NCBI GenBank assembly: GCA_003162495.1
Contig: PMOF01000241.1
Span: forward strand, 1-8,529
Source: Acidobacteriaceae bacterium
GTDB lineage: Bacteria; Acidobacteriota; Terriglobia; Terriglobales; Acidobacteriaceae
Direction: 5' to 3'
Length of the DNA stretch: 8,529 nt
Each line of letters begins with the position of its first letter. Position 1 is the stretch's first letter. Shown piece by piece: positions 6,344 to 8,529 of the stretch. A model generated the notes under the pieces. That model did no database searches, was not told the DNA's origin, and worked only from the letters and a program-made list of their open reading frames with translations. Made by a program: the position numbers and the translations under genes.

Positions 6344-6376
6344 GAAACAGAATCAGCCATTGGCAGGAAGGCAAAC

Positions 6377-6382
6377 GAGGGA
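6377..6382 (+). promoter_or_regulatory. Ribosome binding site of the cNMP-Grx-TrxR gene
   Basis: GAGGGA lies 8 nt upstream of the ATG at 6391 and supports that start over later ones; the cNMP-binding domain also needs nearly the whole N-terminus. Confidence 0.6.
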
Positions 6383-6390
6383 CCGAGTCA

Positions 6391-8061
6391 ATGCAGCCGT
6401 CGATAAACTCACCCGACCGGCAGTCCCAAGCGTTCCCTGTCCTGACCCCCGCCCAGATCGACCGCATCCGGCCGTATGGCACCGCGAGAACAGTTCGGAG
6501 CGGAGAGATCCTGTTCGAGCCGGGCGAGCTGGGAATGCCTTGCTTTGTTGTGCTCTCAGGAAAGCTGGAGATTCTCATGACGGGACTCTCCGGCGAGCAA
6601 GTGTTTGTGACGTATGGTCCGGGAGGTTTCTCCGGAGAAATGGTCATGATTTCCGGAGCCCGCTCTCTATCGCGCGGGCGTGTTGCCGAGCCAGGAGAAT
6701 TCCTTGAAGTTGGCGCAGATGCCTTGCACTCGCTCATCGCAAGAGATGCCGAACTCAGCGATATCTTCATGCGCGCATTCATCCAGAGGCGCCTCGCACT
6801 CATTGCGGGAGGCACGAGTAACGTGACTATCCTAGGGTCGCGTCACTCAGCCAACACGCTGCACTTGCGCGAGTTCCTGACCCGCAACGGATTTCCGCAC
6901 ACATATATCGACCTCGACAGTGACACGGACGCTCAAGAGTTGCTTGACCGTTTTGACCTGAAGATCGACGAAGTACCCGTTGTGATTTGCAGCGGAAAGG
7001 CCGTGCTGCGCAACCCTACCACGCAGAAGTTGGCTGAATGCCTGGGATTCGCGGGCACAGTCGATGAATCACGCATTCGCGATGTCGCAATCGTGGGCGC
7101 TGGTCCGGCCGGACTGGCGGCGGCGGTCTACGCTGCTTCTGAGGGCTTGGACGCCGTCGTCATTGAGGCCGAGTTTCCCGGTGGACAGGCCGGCTCGAGC
7201 TCGAAGATAGAGAACTACATTGGTTTCCCTACCGGCATCTCCGGCCTGGAGCTCACGGGCCGCGCCGTTGTCCAGGCAGAAAAATTCGGCGCCCAGATGC
7301 TGGTGGGACAACGAGTGGTGAAGATCAACTGCGATCAAAGGCCCTACCAGCTCACGCTGGAGAACGGCGGCACTCTGCAGGCTCGCAGCATCGTCATTGC
7401 CGCTGGAGCACAATACAATACGCCGAACATCGCAAACCTCAAGCAGTTTGAGGGGAATGGAATCTATTACGCAGCCACATATATGGAATCGCAACTCTGC
7501 GGGAGTGATGAGGTCATTGTCATCGGGGGCGCCAATTCGGCCGGCCAGGCGGCGGTTTTCCTGGCAGAGACTGCCCGCAAGGTCTATATGCTGGTTCGCG
7601 GAAAGAACCTTTCAGAGACGATGTCGCGCTATCTAACCCAGAGGATTACGCAGCATCCGGCGATCGAGTTGCATTACGAAACTGAGCTTGTGTCATTAGA
7701 GGGCGAGTCGCACCTGGAACGCATCACGTGGCTCGACCGGTCGTCGGAAGAGAGATTGGCGCGCGAGATCCGGCACGTTTTCGTGATGGCGGGCGCGTCA
7801 CCGCACAGCGACTGGTTGCGTGGCTGTGTCGCGCTGGATCAGCAGGGCTTCGTTCTTACCGGGCGGGATCTGGATCCGGTTCTGGCAAACGCACCACGAA
7901 AGTGGCCTCTGGGCCGTGCGCCGCAGATGCTCGAGACGAGCTTGCCGGCAGTTTACGCAGTTGGCGACATCCGCTCCGGAAACGTGAAACGGGTTGCGTC
8001 AGCCGTTGGCGAAGGTGCGATCTCGATCCATCTTGTGCATGGCGCCCTGGCGGAGATATAG
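6391..8061 (+). CDS. Three-domain cNMP-binding / glutaredoxin-like / thioredoxin-reductase-like flavoprotein without redox CxxC
   Basis: A 556-residue soluble protein. Residues about 17-135 form a cyclic-nucleotide-binding beta-barrel (SGEILFEPGE, VLSGKLEIL, then FSGEMVMISGARSLSRGRV at 80-98, whose Glu83 and Arg91 match the ribose- and phosphate-binding residues of the family). Residues about 144-220 resemble glutaredoxin (VTILGSRHSANTLHLREFL, cis-Pro region EVPVVICSG), but the CPYC site reads RHSAN. Residues about 231-556 are a thioredoxin-reductase-like flavoprotein: FAD loop GAGPAGLAAA (236-245), nucleotide-binding loop GGANSAGQAA (379-388), and C-terminal GDIRSGNVKRVASAVGEG (525-542). The usual CATC between the domains is AATY (361-364), and the NADPH-phosphate HRR is replaced by VRGK (402-405). 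It is therefore probably an NAD(P)H-dependent flavin oxidoreductase gated by a cyclic nucleotide, not a true thioredoxin reductase. Cys370, nine residues after AATY, is the nearest candidate redox cysteine. The gene stands alone on the plus strand. Confidence 0.9.
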   Translation: MQPSINSPDRQSQAFPVLTPAQIDRIRPYGTARTVRSGEILFEPGELGMPCFVVLSGKLEILMTGLSGEQVFVTYGPGGFSGEMVMISGARSLSRGRVAEPGEFLEVGADALHSLIARDAELSDIFMRAFIQRRLALIAGGTSNVTILGSRHSANTLHLREFLTRNGFPHTYIDLDSDTDAQELLDRFDLKIDEVPVVICSGKAVLRNPTTQKLAECLGFAGTVDESRIRDVAIVGAGPAGLAAAVYAASEGLDAVVIEAEFPGGQAGSSSKIENYIGFPTGISGLELTGRAVVQAEKFGAQMLVGQRVVKINCDQRPYQLTLENGGTLQARSIVIAAGAQYNTPNIANLKQFEGNGIYYAATYMESQLCGSDEVIVIGGANSAGQAAVFLAETARKVYMLVRGKNLSETMSRYLTQRITQHPAIELHYETELVSLEGESHLERITWLDRSSEERLAREIRHVFVMAGASPHSDWLRGCVALDQQGFVLTGRDLDPVLANAPRKWPLGRAPQMLETSLPAVYAVGDIRSGNVKRVASAVGEGAISIHLVHGALAEI

Positions 8062-8078
8062 AGCTGCGCAGATCGGTA

Positions 8079-8529
8079 CTACTGAGGTTGCCCTACCTGC
8101 AGGACGATCTTGCCGGGCTTGTGTGGTGCGCCCGCAAGCATGCCTTGTGCCCGGCGCGCCTCCGAAAGCGGCAGGATTGAGCCCACACGCGCTGTGATTC
8201 TGCCCGCGTCAAACAATGTTGTGAGCGTCTGCAGGCGCGCGGTGGTCACCTCAGCATAGAAGAAGATGGCCCCGGCCGGTAGCGGCTGCGTGGAGACCGA
8301 GGTGACGAGTTTGCCTCCGGGTTTCAACGCAGCCACGCAGCGCTGAAACGTACTGCCCCCGACCGTGTCGAGGATGGCATCCACCTGCGGGAGGTCCTTC
8401 TCGAATGCGGGCTTGCTCGAGTCGATAATCGATTTCGCGCCCAACGAACGGAGCAAGTCTTCATCGTTGGGGTGGGCGATGGCGACGACTTGGGTCCCGG
8501 CGTCTACGGCCATTTGTACAGCGTAGGCC
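8079..8529 (-). CDS. Zinc-type (MDR) alcohol dehydrogenase / quinone oxidoreductase, N-terminal part missing at the window edge
   Basis: About 149 codons of the C-terminal half are visible; the frame is open to the right edge, so the apparent Met at 8513 is internal (AYAVQMAVDAGTQVVAIA is the Rossmann helix of this superfamily, where AVQLAK is usual). Further landmarks: LRSLGAKSIID, VDAILDTVGG, LKPGGKLVTSVS and the terminal HKPGKIVLQV, all normal for NADPH quinone oxidoreductase/MDR proteins of about 310-330 residues. These reduce quinones, enones or aldehydes with NAD(P)H in the cytoplasm. The catalytic domain and any zinc ligands lie outside the window, so substrate and zinc use cannot be judged. 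The stop faces that of the flavoprotein gene across 17 nt, so the two transcripts converge; no terminator hairpin fits in the gap. Confidence 0.88.
   Translation of the reverse strand, partial: AYAVQMAVDAGTQVVAIAHPNDEDLLRSLGAKSIIDSSKPAFEKDLPQVDAILDTVGGSTFQRCVAALKPGGKLVTSVSTQPLPAGAIFFYAEVTTARLQTLTTLFDAGRITARVGSILPLSEARRAQGMLAGAPHKPGKIVLQVGQPQ

Larger units (their letters stand above)
5923..6360 (-). other. Doubtful open reading frame in the intergenic region (not recognised)
   Basis: A 145-codon minus-strand frame from an ATG at 6360; a shorter reading could begin at an internal Met near residue 57 or 69. I recognise no domain. The C-terminal 70 or so residues (from about DDYKMSILTN) read more like protein than the arginine- and proline-rich start, with a mildly hydrophobic stretch around AFMASESIYIQFVSAIAVLA. 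Third-position GC is clearly lower than in the flanking genes, no convincing ribosome site was seen, and the frame ends inside the ACAGGGAA hairpin. Its end reads through the T-loop-like word (RFESA), typical of spurious frames over tRNA-like DNA. A short unknown gene is possible but noncoding DNA is more likely. Confidence 0.2.

Noticed and set aside
6250..6497. Perfect 12-mer GAGAACAGTTCG at 6250-6261 and 6486-6497
   Set aside because: One or two repeated 12-mers are expected by chance in 8.5 kb; one copy is intergenic and the other coding, with no shared flanks.

Overview
The window looks like chromosomal DNA from a high-GC, Gram-negative-type soil bacterium. The gene set (a PfkB kinase beside an MTA phosphorylase, a GT-C glycosyltransferase, an MgtC protein and DapF/LdcA peptidoglycan-type genes) and the protein style would suit Acidobacteriota (Terriglobia-like). 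That placement is an inference from general resemblance, not a demonstrated assignment.

Left part (1-5690), all on the minus strand. Read in transcription order the genes are a 5'-methylthioadenosine phosphorylase (mtnP), a 111-nt spacer with a small hairpin, then five genes packed end to end: a PfkB-family sugar/nucleoside kinase, a GT39-like membrane glycosyltransferase, an MgtC/SapB membrane protein, a diaminopimelate-epimerase homologue and an LD-carboxypeptidase (S66) cut by the window edge. The five overlap by 8, 4 and 4 nt and are then separated by 1 nt, so they are almost certainly one translationally coupled transcript. Four of the six genes begin with TTG or GTG. The theme is nucleoside/sugar salvage followed by cell-envelope work.

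Middle part (5691-6390), about 700 nt without a convincing gene. It holds a cluster of direct and inverted copies of the word ACAGGGAA, one pair of which forms a perfect 9-bp hairpin, followed by a tRNA T-loop-like word; a possible but doubtful minus-strand ORF; and an 18-bp palindromic tandem 9-mer just upstream of the rightward gene.

Right part (6391-8529). A plus-strand gene encodes a three-domain protein: cyclic-nucleotide-binding domain, glutaredoxin-like domain and thioredoxin-reductase-like flavoprotein. Only 17 nt separate it from a convergent minus-strand zinc-type (MDR) alcohol dehydrogenase/quinone oxidoreductase gene that runs off the right edge.

Two points stand out. The DapF homologue keeps the substrate-binding residues but has serine at both catalytic cysteine positions. 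The cNMP-Grx-TrxR fusion has lost the CxxC of both its redox domains. Both proteins would be misannotated by simple homology transfer.
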